64,000 nt of DNA. Source: Flavonifractor sp. An100 (lineage in GTDB: Bacteria; Bacillota; Clostridia; Oscillospirales; Oscillospiraceae). Where the stretch lies: contig NZ_NFMA01000001.1 of NCBI RefSeq assembly GCF_002161175.1, forward strand, positions 219,702-283,701. Reading direction: 5' to 3'. Positions 1 to 9,746 of this stretch are shown here, one piece after another; positions within the stretch are counted from its first letter, which is position 1, and every line of letters begins with the position of its first letter. The notes beneath the pieces were generated by a model. It was not told where the DNA came from, ran no database searches, and saw only the letters and a list, made by a program, of their open reading frames with translations. The position numbers and the translations under genes are program-made.

Positions 1-111
1 GTGACCGGTGCGGGTGTAATGGAGGCCGTTGTGGCGCTGGTGCTGGTCACGGCCATCGGAAAGGCATTGCTCAAGGTGATGCGGCCTGTGCAGCGAACCG
101 GAGCAGTCTGA
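1..111 (+). CDS. C-terminal end of a membrane protein, possibly an ECF transporter S component (partial)
   Basis: Only the last 36 codons are inside the window; the frame is open from base 1 and stops at 109-111. The visible residues form one hydrophobic helix followed by a short basic tail (KALLKVMRP), as at the cytoplasmic end of a polytopic membrane protein. It ends 27 bases before coaX in the same direction, so the two are probably co-transcribed. ECF substrate-binding (S) subunits often end this way and sit beside vitamin or cofactor genes, but the fragment is too short to prove the family. Confidence 0.4.
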   Translation: MTGAGVMEAVVALVLVTAIGKALLKVMRPVQRTGAV

Positions 112-138
112 TACACTTGGGTTTGAGGTGAAGGAACG

Positions 139-915
139 ATGCTTCTTGCCATCGATATCGGCAATACCAATATTGTCATCGGCGGGATCCGGGACAATAA
201 AATTGCATTTGAGGCCCGCATCGCCACGGACCATATTAAAACCTCCGACCAGTATGGGGCGGAGATCAAGAACATGCTGGGGCTGTTTGACGTAAAGCCA
301 GGAGACATTCAGGACTGCATCATTTCCTCGGTGGTGCCTCCGGTGTTTAACTCGGTGCGTACCGGAGTGATGAAGGTCATCGGTAAGCCGCCCATGGTGG
401 TGGGCCCCGGCATCAAAACGGGGCTCAACATTCAAATGGATACCCCCTCTCAGGTGGGCAGTGACCGCATTGTCATTGCGGTGGCGGCTCTGGCGGAATA
501 TGAGCCTCCGCTGACTCTGCTGGATTTGGGCACCGCTACCACCATTGAGGTGGTTGGCAAGGGCAACACCTACCTGGGAGGCTGCATCATCCCGGGTGTG
601 CGGATCTCGTTGGAGGCCCTGACCTCCCGGACCGCTCAGCTGCCCGGTATCCGCCTGGACAAGCCTCGCAAGGTCATCGGAAAGAATACGGTGGACTGCA
701 TGCGCAGCGGAATCATGTACGGTACCGCCGCCATGGTGGACGGGATGCTGGACCGGGTGGAAGAAGAACTGGGCTGTCCCACAACGGTGGTGGCCACAGG
801 AGGAATGGCTCAGTTTGTGGTTCCGCTGTGCCACCGGAAAATCCGCCTGGAAAAAGACCTGCTCCTCAAGGGACTAAACATTCTGTACCAGAAAAATCAG
901 ACCAACAAGCACTGA
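139..915 (+). CDS. coaX: Type III pantothenate kinase
   Basis: It phosphorylates pantothenate, the first step of coenzyme A synthesis, in the cytoplasm. The 258-residue length is normal for the family. The N-terminal phosphate-binding motif DIGNTN is at residues 6-11, the GSDR substrate motif at 107-110, and the second ASKHA-fold phosphate loop DLGTATT at 129-135. The ATG has an AAGGA ribosome site about six bases upstream. It directly follows the membrane-protein fragment and is followed by a strong terminator, so it ends the operon. Identification rests on the conserved motifs and is secure. Confidence 0.97.
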   Translation: MLLAIDIGNTNIVIGGIRDNKIAFEARIATDHIKTSDQYGAEIKNMLGLFDVKPGDIQDCIISSVVPPVFNSVRTGVMKVIGKPPMVVGPGIKTGLNIQMDTPSQVGSDRIVIAVAALAEYEPPLTLLDLGTATTIEVVGKGNTYLGGCIIPGVRISLEALTSRTAQLPGIRLDKPRKVIGKNTVDCMRSGIMYGTAAMVDGMLDRVEEELGCPTTVVATGGMAQFVVPLCHRKIRLEKDLLLKGLNILYQKNQTNKH

Positions 916-924
916 AAAACAGCT

Positions 925-957
925 GGGCCGGCACCTGTCAGGTGCCGGCCCGTTTCT
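925..957 (+). terminator. Rho-independent terminator after coaX
   Basis: A perfect 11-bp GC-rich stem (925-935 with 941-951) encloses a 5-base loop and is followed by a short T-rich tail. It lies just after the coaX stop codon. Confidence 0.85.
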
Positions 958-970
958 GTAGGCGGGAGAC

Positions 971-1000
971 TTGACAGCGGCGGCACAGCTTGGATATAAT
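971..1000 (+). promoter_or_regulatory. Sigma-A type promoter for the YcxB-like gene
   Basis: A perfect TTGACA (971-976) and TATAAT (995-1000) are separated by 18 bp. It is the only visible promoter for the gene starting at 1054. Confidence 0.85.
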
Positions 1001-1053
1001 CATTCCTTGAATAATGCCTACGTAGAGGCGAATGATAGACAGGGGGAGCAAAT

Positions 1054-1602
1054 ATGACGTCCTTTCGCAGCCACACCGATTATGATTTGGAGAACATGGA
1101 GGAGCTGCAGCGGGTGATGGGCAAAACTCTGACCCGGAAGCAGAGCCTGCGCAAGCGGACCGTCTTTTTATCCTGGGGGGCGGTGTGTCTGGCCATTGGG
1201 ATGTACCTGGCTGTGCAGAAGAACAGCGTGATCTTGGCCCTTGCCTGCTGCGCGGTGGGCTGCCTGCTGTTTGGCTCCGGCCTCTTTTTCTACCAGGTGA
1301 CCGGCTGGACCGCTTTCCGGGCTATGGGGGGCAATCTGGGCGGCAGTGACTTTACCCTGGACAAGAATGGAATTTTAGCGGTGCGTCAAAAGGCTGGGAC
1401 CCGGTTTTTGTATACCGACTGCGCCTATCTGATGGAGACGGAGAACAACTTCTACTTTGTGGCCTCAGACGGACAGGGCCTGATGATAGACAAGCACCAT
1501 CTCCGGGGCGGTACAGCCGATGAGCTGCGGGCCTGGCTGGAGGAGAAAAGCGGCAAAACCACTTTATGGGTGGGTAAGGGAAAGGCCCCGAACCAGGGGT
1601 GA
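1054..1602 (+). CDS. YcxB-like small membrane protein
   Basis: This 182-residue protein has a charged N-terminal 35 residues, two adjacent hydrophobic helices (about residues 36-83) and a cytosolic C-terminal half. The C-terminal part (TDCAYLMETENNFYF, then a hydrophobic strand and a helix ending in LEEKSG) resembles the YcxB-like domain found in many Firmicutes membrane proteins of unknown role. A GGGGGAG ribosome site precedes the ATG. It has its own consensus promoter and is monocistronic, lying between the coaX terminator and the valS leader. The molecular function is unknown. Confidence 0.75.
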   Translation: MTSFRSHTDYDLENMEELQRVMGKTLTRKQSLRKRTVFLSWGAVCLAIGMYLAVQKNSVILALACCAVGCLLFGSGLFFYQVTGWTAFRAMGGNLGGSDFTLDKNGILAVRQKAGTRFLYTDCAYLMETENNFYFVASDGQGLMIDKHHLRGGTADELRAWLEEKSGKTTLWVGKGKAPNQG

Positions 1603-1633
1603 GGCCCACAGGCAGAACAGAAGGGGGAATCCC

Positions 1634-1662
1634 TTGACACTGCCGGAAAAGTTGGATATAAT
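1634..1662 (+). promoter_or_regulatory. Sigma-A promoter of the valS T-box transcript
   Basis: A perfect TTGACA (1634-1639), 17-bp spacer and perfect TATAAT (1657-1662). Transcription would begin near 1670, just ahead of the T-box fold. Confidence 0.9.
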
Positions 1663-1669
1663 ACCACTG

Positions 1670-1910
1670 GTATCGGCTGTGAAGGGAACCAGTATCCATG
1701 CAGATCAGGGCACAGAGAGGCGCCGGATGGTGTAAGGCGCTGCCTGGCGGTGGAGAAGTGATCCCGGAGCCCCGGCGCTGAAGAAATCTAAGCCCGGCGG
1801 GACCTCCCGTTACAGAGGGACGAGCGCCCTTTTCAAGAGGGAATTCAGGTGGTACCGCGGAGGTTATTTGCTTCGCCCTGAGCCAAATTGGCTCAGGGCG
1901 TTTTTGTTTT
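1670..1910 (+). promoter_or_regulatory. T-box leader controlling valS
   Basis: The leader contains the AGAGAG start of stem I, the GGATGGTG distal-loop motif, a GAAGTGATCCCGGAGC specifier-side segment and the hallmark T-box sequence with core GGTGGTACCGCGG at about 1848-1860. These are followed by an 11-bp terminator stem (1874-1884 with 1890-1900) and a T-run. The GTG at 1758-1760, placed after GAA and followed by a purine as specifier codons usually are, reads valine and agrees with the downstream gene. Uncharged tRNA-Val binding should favour the antiterminator and allow valS expression. This is the content of the gene-free stretch 1603-1979. Confidence 0.93.
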
Positions 1911-1979
1911 ACCCCTCACCGCGGGAACCCTAATGGAACGAAAACATATCAGAACTGGAAGATAAAAGGAGAATCTCAG

Positions 1980-4610
1980 ATGAGCATCGAACTGCCAAAG
2001 GTCTATGAGCCCCAGGAGGCCGAACACCGCATCTATGAGAAGTGGGAGAAGTCGGGGTGCTTCAAGGGCCACAGGGACCCCAAGAAGAAGCCCTTCACCA
2101 TCGTCATGCCCCCTCCCAATGTAACGGGCCAGCTGCACATGGGCCACGCCATGGACTGCGCCCTCCAGGACATCCTCATCCGCTTTAAGCGTATGCAGGG
2201 CTACGCCGCTTTGTGGGTGCCCGGGATTGACCACGCCGGCATTGCCACCCAGATCAAAGTGGAGGAGGAACTGCGCACCAAGGAGGGGCTGACCCGCTAC
2301 GACCTGGGCCGGGAGAAGTTCCTGGAGCGGGTGTGGGACTGGAAGCGCACCTACGGTGATCGCATTGTCAAGCAGCAGAAGAAGATGGGTATCTCCTGCG
2401 ACTGGGACCGGGCCCGGTTTACCATGGACGAGGGCTGTTCCAAGGCGGTGCGGGAGACCTTCTGCAACCTGTATGAGAAGGGTCTCATCTATAAGGGCAG
2501 CCGGATCATTAACTGGTGCCCCCACTGCGTCACCGCCTTGAGCGACGCGGAGGTGGAGTATCAGGACAAGCCCGGCTACTTCTGGCACATCCGCTACCCC
2601 ATTCAGGGAGAGGAGGGGCGGTATGTGGTGGTGGCCACTACCCGTCCGGAGACCATGCTGGGCGATACCGGTGTAGCTGTCCACCCCGACGACGAGCGGT
2701 ATAAGGACATTGTGGGCAAGAAGTGTATCCTGCCCCTGGTGGGCCGGGAAATGCCCATCGTGGCCGACGAGTACGTGGACATGGAGTTCGGCACCGGCTG
2801 CGTGAAGATGACTCCCGCCCATGACCCCAACGACTTTGAGGTGGGCCTGCGCCAGAATCTGGAGACCATCCGGGTGCTGGACGACAACGGCCGCGTGGTG
2901 GAGGGCTACGGCAAGTACTCCGGCATGGACCGCTACGAGGCCCGGAAGGCCATTGTGGCCGATCTGGAGGAGCAGGGCTACCTGGTGAAGGTGGAGCCCC
3001 ACCAGCACAATGTGGGTACCTGCTACCGCTGCCACAGCGACGTGGAGCCCATCATCTCCGCCCAGTGGTTCGTAAAGATGGAGCCCCTGGCCAAGGAGGC
3101 CCTGCGGGTGGTATATGACGGGGAGACCAAGTTTGTCCCCGAGCGCTTTGCCAAGACCTACACCAACTGGATGGAGAACGTCCATGACTGGTGTATCTCC
3201 CGCCAGCTGTGGTGGGGCCACCAGATCCCCGTGTGGTACTGCGACGACTGCGGCCACATGACCGTCAGCCGTGAGGATGCCACCGAGTGTGAGAAGTGCC
3301 ACTCCAAGCGCATCCACCGGGACCCCGACGTGCTGGACACCTGGTTCTCCTCCGCCCTGTGGCCCTTCTCCACCCTAGGCTGGCCGGACAAGACGGAAGA
3401 CCTGGACTACTTCTATCCCACCGACGTGCTGGTCACCGGCTACGACATCATTTTCTTCTGGGTGGCCCGCATGATCTTCTCCGCCTGTGAGCAGACCAAG
3501 CAGCCCCCCTTCCACACCGTGTTCATCCACGGCCTGGTCCGGGACGACAAGGGCCGTAAGATGTCCAAATCCCTGGGCAACGGCATTGACCCCCTGGAGA
3601 TTGCCGACAAGTACGGGGCCGACGCCCTGCGCTTCAACCTGGTCACCGGCAACTCCCCCGGCAACGACATGCGCTTCTATACCGAGCGGTGCGAGGCCAT
3701 GCGTAACTTCGCCAACAAGATCTGGAACGCCAGCCGCTTCCTGATGATGAACCTGACCATCGACAAGTGCCAGCTGCCCGAGAAGCTGGAGCTGGAGGAC
3801 AAGTGGATTCTCTCCAAGCTCAATCGGGTTATCCCCGAGGTCACCGAAAACATGGACAAGTACGAGCTGGGTGTGGCCGCCCAGAAGATCTACGACTTCA
3901 TCTGGGACGACTACTGCGACTGGTATATCGAACTGACCAAGACCCGCCTGCAGGGAGAGGATGAGGACAGCAAGGTTCGGGCCCAGCAGGTGCTGTGCTA
4001 CGTGCTCACCCAGATGCTCAAGCTGCTCCACCCCTTCATGCCTTTCATCACGGAGGAGATCTGGCAGGCTCTGCCCCACGAGGGGGACTTCCTCATGCTG
4101 TCCGACTGGCCCCAGGCCAAGGCGGAGCTGTCCTTCCCCGAAGAGGAGCAGGCTATGGAGCTCATTATGGACGCCATCCGCGCGGTGCGTACCCGCCGCA
4201 GTGAGATGAACGTGCCCCCCAGCAAGAAGGCCCACCTCACCGTAGCCACGGGGGAGGAGAAGGTCTTTGCTCTGGGCGTGCCCTTCCTGAAGAAGCTGGC
4301 CTACGCCAGTGATGTGGCCATCGTGCCCGCCGACCAGGCGCCCACTGCTGCCGGAATGGTAGCGGTGGTCACCCACGCCGCCCAGATGTTCATCCCTCTG
4401 GGCGAGCTGGTGGACCTGGAGAAGGAGAAGGCACGTCTGGAGAAGGAGCTGAAGAAGAACTCTGCCGAGTTGGAAAAGCTGAATACCAAGCTCCAGAATC
4501 CTGGCTTTGTGAACAAGGCCCCCGCCCATGTGGTGGAGGCGGAGCGGGAGCGCTCCCAGAAGCTGGCTGAGCTGGTGGCTAAGCTGGAAGAGCAGCTCAA
4601 AGGGATGTAA
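1980..4610 (+). CDS. valS: Valyl-tRNA synthetase
   Basis: A cytoplasmic class Ia synthetase that charges tRNA-Val and edits misacylated threonine. The 876-residue length is typical. The HIGH-type signature is HMGH at residues 53-56 and the KMSKS loop is at 527-531. Between them lies the CP1 editing domain ([14 protein letters not shown] segment), then the anticodon-binding helical domain. The last roughly 65 residues form the charged coiled-coil arm typical of ValRS. Cysteine pairs CDDCG and CEKC sit before the KMSKS region. The gene is controlled by the T-box leader and ends at its own terminator. Confidence 0.98.
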   Translation: MSIELPKVYEPQEAEHRIYEKWEKSGCFKGHRDPKKKPFTIVMPPPNVTGQLHMGHAMDCALQDILIRFKRMQGYAALWVPGIDHAGIATQIKVEEELRTKEGLTRYDLGREKFLERVWDWKRTYGDRIVKQQKKMGISCDWDRARFTMDEGCSKAVRETFCNLYEKGLIYKGSRIINWCPHCVTALSDAEVEYQDKPGYFWHIRYPIQGEEGRYVVVATTRPETMLGDTGVAVHPDDERYKDIVGKKCILPLVGREMPIVADEYVDMEFGTGCVKMTPAHDPNDFEVGLRQNLETIRVLDDNGRVVEGYGKYSGMDRYEARKAIVADLEEQGYLVKVEPHQHNVGTCYRCHSDVEPIISAQWFVKMEPLAKEALRVVYDGETKFVPERFAKTYTNWMENVHDWCISRQLWWGHQIPVWYCDDCGHMTVSREDATECEKCHSKRIHRDPDVLDTWFSSALWPFSTLGWPDKTEDLDYFYPTDVLVTGYDIIFFWVARMIFSACEQTKQPPFHTVFIHGLVRDDKGRKMSKSLGNGIDPLEIADKYGADALRFNLVTGNSPGNDMRFYTERCEAMRNFANKIWNASRFLMMNLTIDKCQLPEKLELEDKWILSKLNRVIPEVTENMDKYELGVAAQKIYDFIWDDYCDWYIELTKTRLQGEDEDSKVRAQQVLCYVLTQMLKLLHPFMPFITEEIWQALPHEGDFLMLSDWPQAKAELSFPEEEQAMELIMDAIRAVRTRRSEMNVPPSKKAHLTVATGEEKVFALGVPFLKKLAYASDVAIVPADQAPTAAGMVAVVTHAAQMFIPLGELVDLEKEKARLEKELKKNSAELEKLNTKLQNPGFVNKAPAHVVEAERERSQKLAELVAKLEEQLKGM

Positions 4611-4631
4611 TCCAATCTCATAGAAGCAGGG

Positions 4632-4670
4632 AACGGGCGGCACTCGCTGTGCCGCCCGTTCTGTTTTTTT
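4632..4670 (+). terminator. Terminator after valS
   Basis: A perfect 12-bp stem (4632-4643 with 4649-4660) with a 5-base loop, followed by a run of seven T within 4661-4670. Confidence 0.92.
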
Positions 4671-4690
4671 CGAAGATTCTTCCGCTCCCC

Positions 4691-4719
4691 TTGACAGAAG
4701 GGAGAATGTAGCATTTAAT
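4691..4719 (+). promoter_or_regulatory. Promoter of the aldo/keto reductase gene
   Basis: TTGACA (4691-4696), 17-bp spacer and TTTAAT (4714-4719), 35 bases before the start codon. Confidence 0.75.
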
Positions 4720-4753
4720 GAAAGAAGAGAAATTGCCGTGAGGAGGAGAGATT

Positions 4754-5764
4754 ATGGCAACTGTGACCCTGGGGAAGACTGGCTTGCAGGTGGAGAAAAA
4801 CGGCTTTGGCTGTCTGCCTATCCAGCGCGTGACGAAGGAGGAGGCGGCCTATCTGCTGCGGAAGGCGGTGGACGGGGGAATGAATTATTTCGATACCGCC
4901 CGCAGCTATACCGACAGTGAAGAGAAGGTGGGTTACGCATTTGATGGAATCCGGGACAAAGTGATTCTGGCCACCAAGAGCCATGCTCAGACTGGGGTGG
5001 AGATGCGGAAGCACCTGGAGACCAGCCTGCGCAATTTGCGCACGGATTACATCGACGTCTACCAGTTCCATAACCCGGCTTTCTGCCCCAAGCCCGGGGG
5101 AGAGGACGGGCTGTATGATGCCGCCTTGGAGGCCCAGGCCCAGGGGAAAATCCGGTTTATTTCCATCACCAACCACCGGTTGAAGGTGGCCCACGAGGCC
5201 ATTGACTCCGGTCTGTATGCCACCCTTCAGTTTCCCTACAGCTACCTGGCCGGTCCTCAGGAGCAGGAGCTGGTGGACAAGTGCCGCCAGGCGGGTATGG
5301 GCTTTATCGCTATGAAGGGGATGGCCGGCGGCCTGATTCGGGACGGACTGGCAGCGGCAGCCTTCATGGCTCAGCAGCCGGATGTGGTGCCCATTTGGGG
5401 CGTACAGCACGAGTGGGAGCTGGATCAGTTTTTGTCCTGTGTCCGTCAGGAGCCGGAAATGACCCCGGACTACCAGGCGGTCATTGACCATGACCGGAAG
5501 GAGCTTTCTGGAGACTTCTGCCGTGGCTGCGGCTATTGTATGCCCTGTCCGGTTGGTATCGAGATCAACAACTGTGCCCGTATGTCCCTGATGCTGCGCC
5601 GGGCGCCCACCAAGGAGTGGCTGTCCCCCAAGTGGCAGGAGCAGATGGAGAAGATCAAAAACTGTCTGCACTGCGGCCAGTGCAAGTCCAAGTGCCCCTA
5701 TGGCCTGGACACCCCTCACCTGTTGGAGGAGAACTACAAGGACTACCAGACCTTTTTGAAGTAA
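4754..5764 (+). CDS. Aldo/keto reductase with C-terminal 4Fe-4S ferredoxin domain
   Basis: The 336-residue protein has an aldo/keto reductase TIM barrel (about residues 1-240; the catalytic-type tyrosine lies in the FDTARSYTDSE segment) fused to a C-terminal region with two cysteine clusters: FCRGCGYCMPCP near residue 255 and CLHCGQCKSKCP near 303. Each has the CX2CX2CX3CP spacing of a 4Fe-4S site. Such fusions are common in anaerobic Clostridia and are thought to link NAD(P)H and iron-sulphur electron transfer, but the substrate is unknown. A GAGGAGGAG ribosome site precedes the ATG. It is monocistronic, between the valS terminator and the cobalamin riboswitch. Confidence 0.93.
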   Translation: MATVTLGKTGLQVEKNGFGCLPIQRVTKEEAAYLLRKAVDGGMNYFDTARSYTDSEEKVGYAFDGIRDKVILATKSHAQTGVEMRKHLETSLRNLRTDYIDVYQFHNPAFCPKPGGEDGLYDAALEAQAQGKIRFISITNHRLKVAHEAIDSGLYATLQFPYSYLAGPQEQELVDKCRQAGMGFIAMKGMAGGLIRDGLAAAAFMAQQPDVVPIWGVQHEWELDQFLSCVRQEPEMTPDYQAVIDHDRKELSGDFCRGCGYCMPCPVGIEINNCARMSLMLRRAPTKEWLSPKWQEQMEKIKNCLHCGQCKSKCPYGLDTPHLLEENYKDYQTFLK

Positions 5765-5775
5765 GCAGGAAAGCG

Positions 5776-5804
5776 TTGACAAGTTCCCAAGTTTTGCATA
5801 CAAT
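5776..5804 (+). promoter_or_regulatory. Promoter of the cobalamin-riboswitch transcript
   Basis: TTGACA (5776-5781), a 17-bp spacer and TACAAT (5799-5804) lie just upstream of the riboswitch fold. Confidence 0.82.
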
Positions 5805-5834
5805 TTACCTGTACAATTCAATGATACCTTTGAG

Positions 5835-6125
5835 TGTCCTTCCAGGCGGGTGAGTTTGGGAGGAAGAATAGGAAACCGGGTGAAAATCCCGGACGGTACC
5901 GCCGCTGTAACGCGTGTTGTGCATTGCTCCTGGTGAAAGCCAGCCATTGGGGAAACCTGAGAAGGCGGAGCAAAGCCGGGCTGGACACAGCCCCCACGTG
6001 GAGTCAGAAGACCTGCTCAAGGGGAGTGTACCCGAGCCCCCGGGATAGGGGCGAAACGGTACAGCCAAGCTGAAACGCGGAAAAAGGCCGCGGCGGTCCG
6101 TTGTGGGCTGCCGCGGATTTTTATG
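5835..6125 (+). promoter_or_regulatory. Cobalamin (B12) riboswitch with expression-platform terminator
   Basis: The conserved elements appear in order: GGAGG and a GGAAACCGGGTGAAAATCC segment, then ACGGTACCGCCGCTGTAACG, then GTCAGAAGACCTGC near 6004-6017. These match the conserved core of the adenosylcobalamin/hydroxocobalamin riboswitch. About 70 bases downstream is a 12-bp terminator stem (6088-6099 with 6105-6116) and T-run (6118-6122), so binding of a corrinoid should stop transcription before the gene at 6186. The promoter lies 30 bases upstream. This accounts for the gene-free stretch 5765-6185. Confidence 0.93.
6088..6122 (+). terminator. Riboswitch-controlled intrinsic terminator
   Basis: A 12-bp stem (6088-6099 with 6105-6116, one or two G-U pairs), 5-base loop and a five-T tail, placed between the B12 aptamer and the start of the surface-protein gene. 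Confidence 0.88.
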
Positions 6126-6185
6126 GGTTCAGGCGGTTGACCGAGCTTGCGTGGGCGGAGAAGACCGCCGGAAAGGAAGATGTGC

Positions 6186-9100
6186 ATGAGGAGTACCAGA
6201 CAGCGCGTGTTCAGCCTGCTGCTGGCGCTGGTCCTGATGGTGGGGCTGCTGCCGGTTGGGGCCTGGGCGGCAGGGACGGAGGGGGATACCGTGACCGTGG
6301 AGGTCCGGTTTGACTTCCGGTCCGTGGGAGAGCCGGCCGCTTTGGAGGGAACGGTTGCATACCCCAGCGACCAAAGGGTGACGGTTCCCAGCGGGAGCAG
6401 CCTGTATGAGGTCATTGAGGCGGCCAAGAATCAGGGCGGATTTACCGTTACCTACGGCCAGGGCTTTGACGGCTCAGAAAATGGCTATGTCATTGGGTTT
6501 GGAGACATTGGAGCGATTGAGCCTCTGTGTGAGAGCCTTGGAGCCGACTATACCGATCTGTTCCAGTATGCCGGCTGGACCTATGCCGGCGACCCTGTGG
6601 GTGGCATGGGAATCCAGAGCGACAAGGTCACTCAGGATGGAACGGTGACCTTCACTTACCGGGTGTATACCGCTTATGATTCAGATTGGACCGAGCACAA
6701 CTACGACGGTCCCTTTGTGGAGACCTACTACGGCCTGAAGGAGGACCTGACTGCGGCGGAGCAGCTCCGGGAGGAGAGCTTCTCCGGGGATTGGACGGCT
6801 TTACAGTCGGCCATTGCCCAGGGGACCCAGGCGCTGGCAGAGGTGGAGGAAGAGGATGAGAGGGGCGGCCTGGAATATGGTTTAGTTCTTCCCTATCTAT
6901 GCCAAAAAGGCGTCACTCTTTGGGGCGGTGACAGCTCTCCTACCGGAAAGCTGGAGAAGGCCCGGCTGGTTTTGGACCAGGCCATGCGGGGTGAGGTAGC
7001 GCCCGCCTCCATTAAGCTGGCAGAAAACAACGCGGAGCTGACAGTGGGCACGCGCTATACCCTGCGTGCTGCTGTGCTGCCGGAGGGGGCTTCTCAGGAG
7101 GTGACCTATGAGGTCCTGCTGGGTGAGGACTGCTTTACCATAGACGGGGCGGGCGTCATTCTTCCCACTAAAGAGAGTTCGCTGTGCATGATCCAGGTCA
7201 AGTCCCGGAAGGACCCTTCGGTCATGGCCAACTTCATGTTTAAAATCGTGCCTGCCGCTCCGGTCCAGGCGGACCCGGAGGCGCTGCTGAGCAATATTTC
7301 TTCCGGCTATACCGCCAACAGCAGTGAGTGGAACGTGATGGACATGGCGGCCTATGCCCTGCTTCGGCCCCAGGGGGCCAAGCTGGACGGCCAAGCCCGG
7401 CAGGCCTACCTTGACCAGACCATTTTGGCTCTGGCCAACCAGGCCTCCATGGGGACCTGTGCCAAGGGGGTGCTGATCCTCTCCTCCCTGGGGGTGGACC
7501 CCACCGCCCTGACTCTGGTGGACGGAACGGTCGTTAACGCCGTGGAGAAACTGAAGGCCTGCTCCTGGGACCCCAAGGACCCCTACTTTGTGTATACCGC
7601 TCCCTATGTGCTGCTGGCCTACCAGCAAGGAAACTGGGATACCCAGGAGCAGGAACAGGCGCTGGTGGATTATCTGCTGAGCCTGCAGAAGGAGGACGGC
7701 AGCTGGGATACCTCCTGGGGCTATGACACCATGGGCATGATGTTCCAGGGGCTGGCGGCCTATTACGGAAAACAGGAGGCTGTCACATCGGCCCTGGACC
7801 GCGGCGTAGATTATCTGCGCACTGCCATTGGGGGGGATGGCCTGTATCCCAACAGCTTTGATGTGGCTCTGTCTTCCGCTGAGGTGGCCATAGGCCTGAG
7901 CGCCATCAGCGTGGACCCCGCCCAGGTGAAAAACGGGACCACAGGGGTGAGCCTGAAGGAGGGAATCCTCTCCAAAGCCAATGAGAATAATACCGCCTTT
8001 ACTTACAACGGCAGTGATAACCCCGGCACCACCGAGCGGTGCTTCCGGGCCCTGATTGCCATGGCCGGGGTAGAGGAGAAGCAAAGTGCCTATTCCGTGT
8101 ATGACTTCACCAGCATCCCCAAGGAAGGGGCTCAGATGTCCTGGACGGCCTGCCCAGTGGAATTTACTCTGGTTCCCGGTCAGGCGACGGTGACGGTAAC
8201 GGGAAGCAGCGGAGAGATTGCAGCCAAGTCTGGAACGCTCTATGACCTGGAGGCGGGGGATTACACCTATACGGCCTCCTGTGAGGGCTATACCACCAAA
8301 TCTGCCAGCTTTACTGTAACCGAGGAGGAAGCGACTTCCCACCAGCGAAAAACCATTTCCGTGTCCCTAACATCCCAAGGTGGTCAGGGTGGCGGCAGCG
8401 GCACCAAGGAGATTGATGTCACCGTCAAGGTCATGGTGCCCCCGGAGGATACCAGCCGGATCTATACCTATAAAAATGACCGTTCTGAGTACACCAATCT
8501 ACTGGATGACGTGTCCATGCCGTTGACGGTGGAGTCAGGCAGTACTGTGCGGGACGTTCTGATTGAGGCGTTGGATCAGCAGGGGCTGGACTACGAGGAG
8601 AAGTCAGACGGCTACTTTGTCTCCATTGACGGCTGGGAGGAGATGGGGCGCGGCTCCAGTTCCGGGTGGCTGTATATGGTGGGCAGCACAGTGCCTGAGC
8701 AGTCGGCGGATAACTACCAACTGACCTCAGACAAGCAGGTGACCTGGTTCTATACCGATGACTACAGCAGGGACTACGGTTCGGAAAGCTGGAGCGATGA
8801 TTCCTCGTCGTCCAACTCCAAGGAAGAACAGGCCCAGGTGGAGAAGGGCTCCAATGGGACCTATGTGGTGACTCTGCCGGAGGACAGCAGCGGTCCAGTC
8901 CGGGTCTCCATCCCCAATGTGGAGTCGAATCAGCTGATTGTGGTGGTGAACGCTGACGGCACAGAGACGGTGGTAAAGAAGTCCATTGTGAAAGATGGAG
9001 AGGCCGTCCTTCTGCTGGAGAAAAATGCTACTGTTCGGGTGGTAGACTACTCCTCCAGCTTTACCGATGTGGCAGAGGACGCCTGGTATAGTGGGGCGGT

Positions 9101-9605
9101 GGACTTTGTTACCAGCCGCAGTCTGTTCTCCGGAGTGGGAGAGGATACCTTTGCACCCCAGGAGGGACTGAACCGGGGCATGCTGGTGACGGTGCTGTAC
9201 GCTCTGGAGGAGCCTGGTAAATCGTCGATGGAGCAGAGCTTTACCGATGTGGCGCAGAACGCCTGGTATGCCCCGGGGGCTGCCTGGGCGGTGGAACATG
9301 GCATTGTTTCTGGGTATGGCGACGGCCTGTTTGGCCCGGAGGATTCAGTGACTCGGGAGCAGTTGGCCGTGATGCTCTACCAGTATGCGCAGTACCTGAA
9401 ATTGGACACCAAGAATACGGCCAGCCTGGCCCAATTCCAGGACAGTCCGGCAGTGTCCAGTTGGGCCCGGGAGGCGATGGCCTGGGCAGTGGAAGCCGGA
9501 CTTCTCAGCGGACGCTCGGACGGTACGCTGGATCCTGCCGGAAGCGCCACGCGGGCGGAAGCTGCGGTGATGATTCAGCAGTTTGTTGGCGTTCTGATGA
9601 AATAA
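6186..9605 (+). CDS. SLH-anchored, intrinsic-factor-like surface protein with two DUF4430 domains (probable corrinoid binder)
   Basis: This is a 1,139-residue exported protein. The start chosen is ATG 6186, six bases after AAGGAAG; two in-frame starts lie upstream (6147, 6180). It carries a signal peptide ending in AWAA (about residue 29), a DUF4430 domain (about 33-150), an Ig-like segment (273-357), an alpha/alpha-toroid repeat region of the prenyltransferase/terpene-cyclase type (about 369-630), a PEGA-like strand-rich module (657-729), a second DUF4430 domain (743-858) and three SLH repeats (957-1139) that bind cell-wall polymer. DUF4430 corresponds to the C-terminal domain of transcobalamin/intrinsic factor, and the toroid to their N-terminal domain. 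With the B12 riboswitch directly upstream, a role in capturing corrinoids at the cell surface is the best inference; binding is not proven. Confidence 0.88.
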   Translation: MRSTRQRVFSLLLALVLMVGLLPVGAWAAGTEGDTVTVEVRFDFRSVGEPAALEGTVAYPSDQRVTVPSGSSLYEVIEAAKNQGGFTVTYGQGFDGSENGYVIGFGDIGAIEPLCESLGADYTDLFQYAGWTYAGDPVGGMGIQSDKVTQDGTVTFTYRVYTAYDSDWTEHNYDGPFVETYYGLKEDLTAAEQLREESFSGDWTALQSAIAQGTQALAEVEEEDERGGLEYGLVLPYLCQKGVTLWGGDSSPTGKLEKARLVLDQAMRGEVAPASIKLAENNAELTVGTRYTLRAAVLPEGASQEVTYEVLLGEDCFTIDGAGVILPTKESSLCMIQVKSRKDPSVMANFMFKIVPAAPVQADPEALLSNISSGYTANSSEWNVMDMAAYALLRPQGAKLDGQARQAYLDQTILALANQASMGTCAKGVLILSSLGVDPTALTLVDGTVVNAVEKLKACSWDPKDPYFVYTAPYVLLAYQQGNWDTQEQEQALVDYLLSLQKEDGSWDTSWGYDTMGMMFQGLAAYYGKQEAVTSALDRGVDYLRTAIGGDGLYPNSFDVALSSAEVAIGLSAISVDPAQVKNGTTGVSLKEGILSKANENNTAFTYNGSDNPGTTERCFRALIAMAGVEEKQSAYSVYDFTSIPKEGAQMSWTACPVEFTLVPGQATVTVTGSSGEIAAKSGTLYDLEAGDYTYTASCEGYTTKSASFTVTEEEATSHQRKTISVSLTSQGGQGGGSGTKEIDVTVKVMVPPEDTSRIYTYKNDRSEYTNLLDDVSMPLTVESGSTVRDVLIEALDQQGLDYEEKSDGYFVSIDGWEEMGRGSSSGWLYMVGSTVPEQSADNYQLTSDKQVTWFYTDDYSRDYGSESWSDDSSSSNSKEEQAQVEKGSNGTYVVTLPEDSSGPVRVSIPNVESNQLIVVVNADGTETVVKKSIVKDGEAVLLLEKNATVRVVDYSSSFTDVAEDAWYSGAVDFVTSRSLFSGVGEDTFAPQEGLNRGMLVTVLYALEEPGKSSMEQSFTDVAQNAWYAPGAAWAVEHGIVSGYGDGLFGPEDSVTREQLAVMLYQYAQYLKLDTKNTASLAQFQDSPAVSSWAREAMAWAVEAGLLSGRSDGTLDPAGSATRAEAAVMIQQFVGVLMK

Positions 9606-9618
9606 GTTACAAAAAGTT

Positions 9619-9650
9619 CCCCGTTGGCTATGACAGCGGGGGGCTTTTTT
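9619..9650 (+). terminator. Terminator after the SLH surface protein
   Basis: An 8-bp stem CCCCGTTG/CAGCGGGG (9619-9626 with 9634-9641) is followed by GGC and six T. Confidence 0.82.
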
Positions 9651-9746
9651 ATAAAAGTTAAGCCGTAAAAATGCACTAACAATGGACTGAAAATGAGAGC
9701 ACAAGGATATGCTTAGTCTATTACACGGAAGATAGGAGAAGCATAA

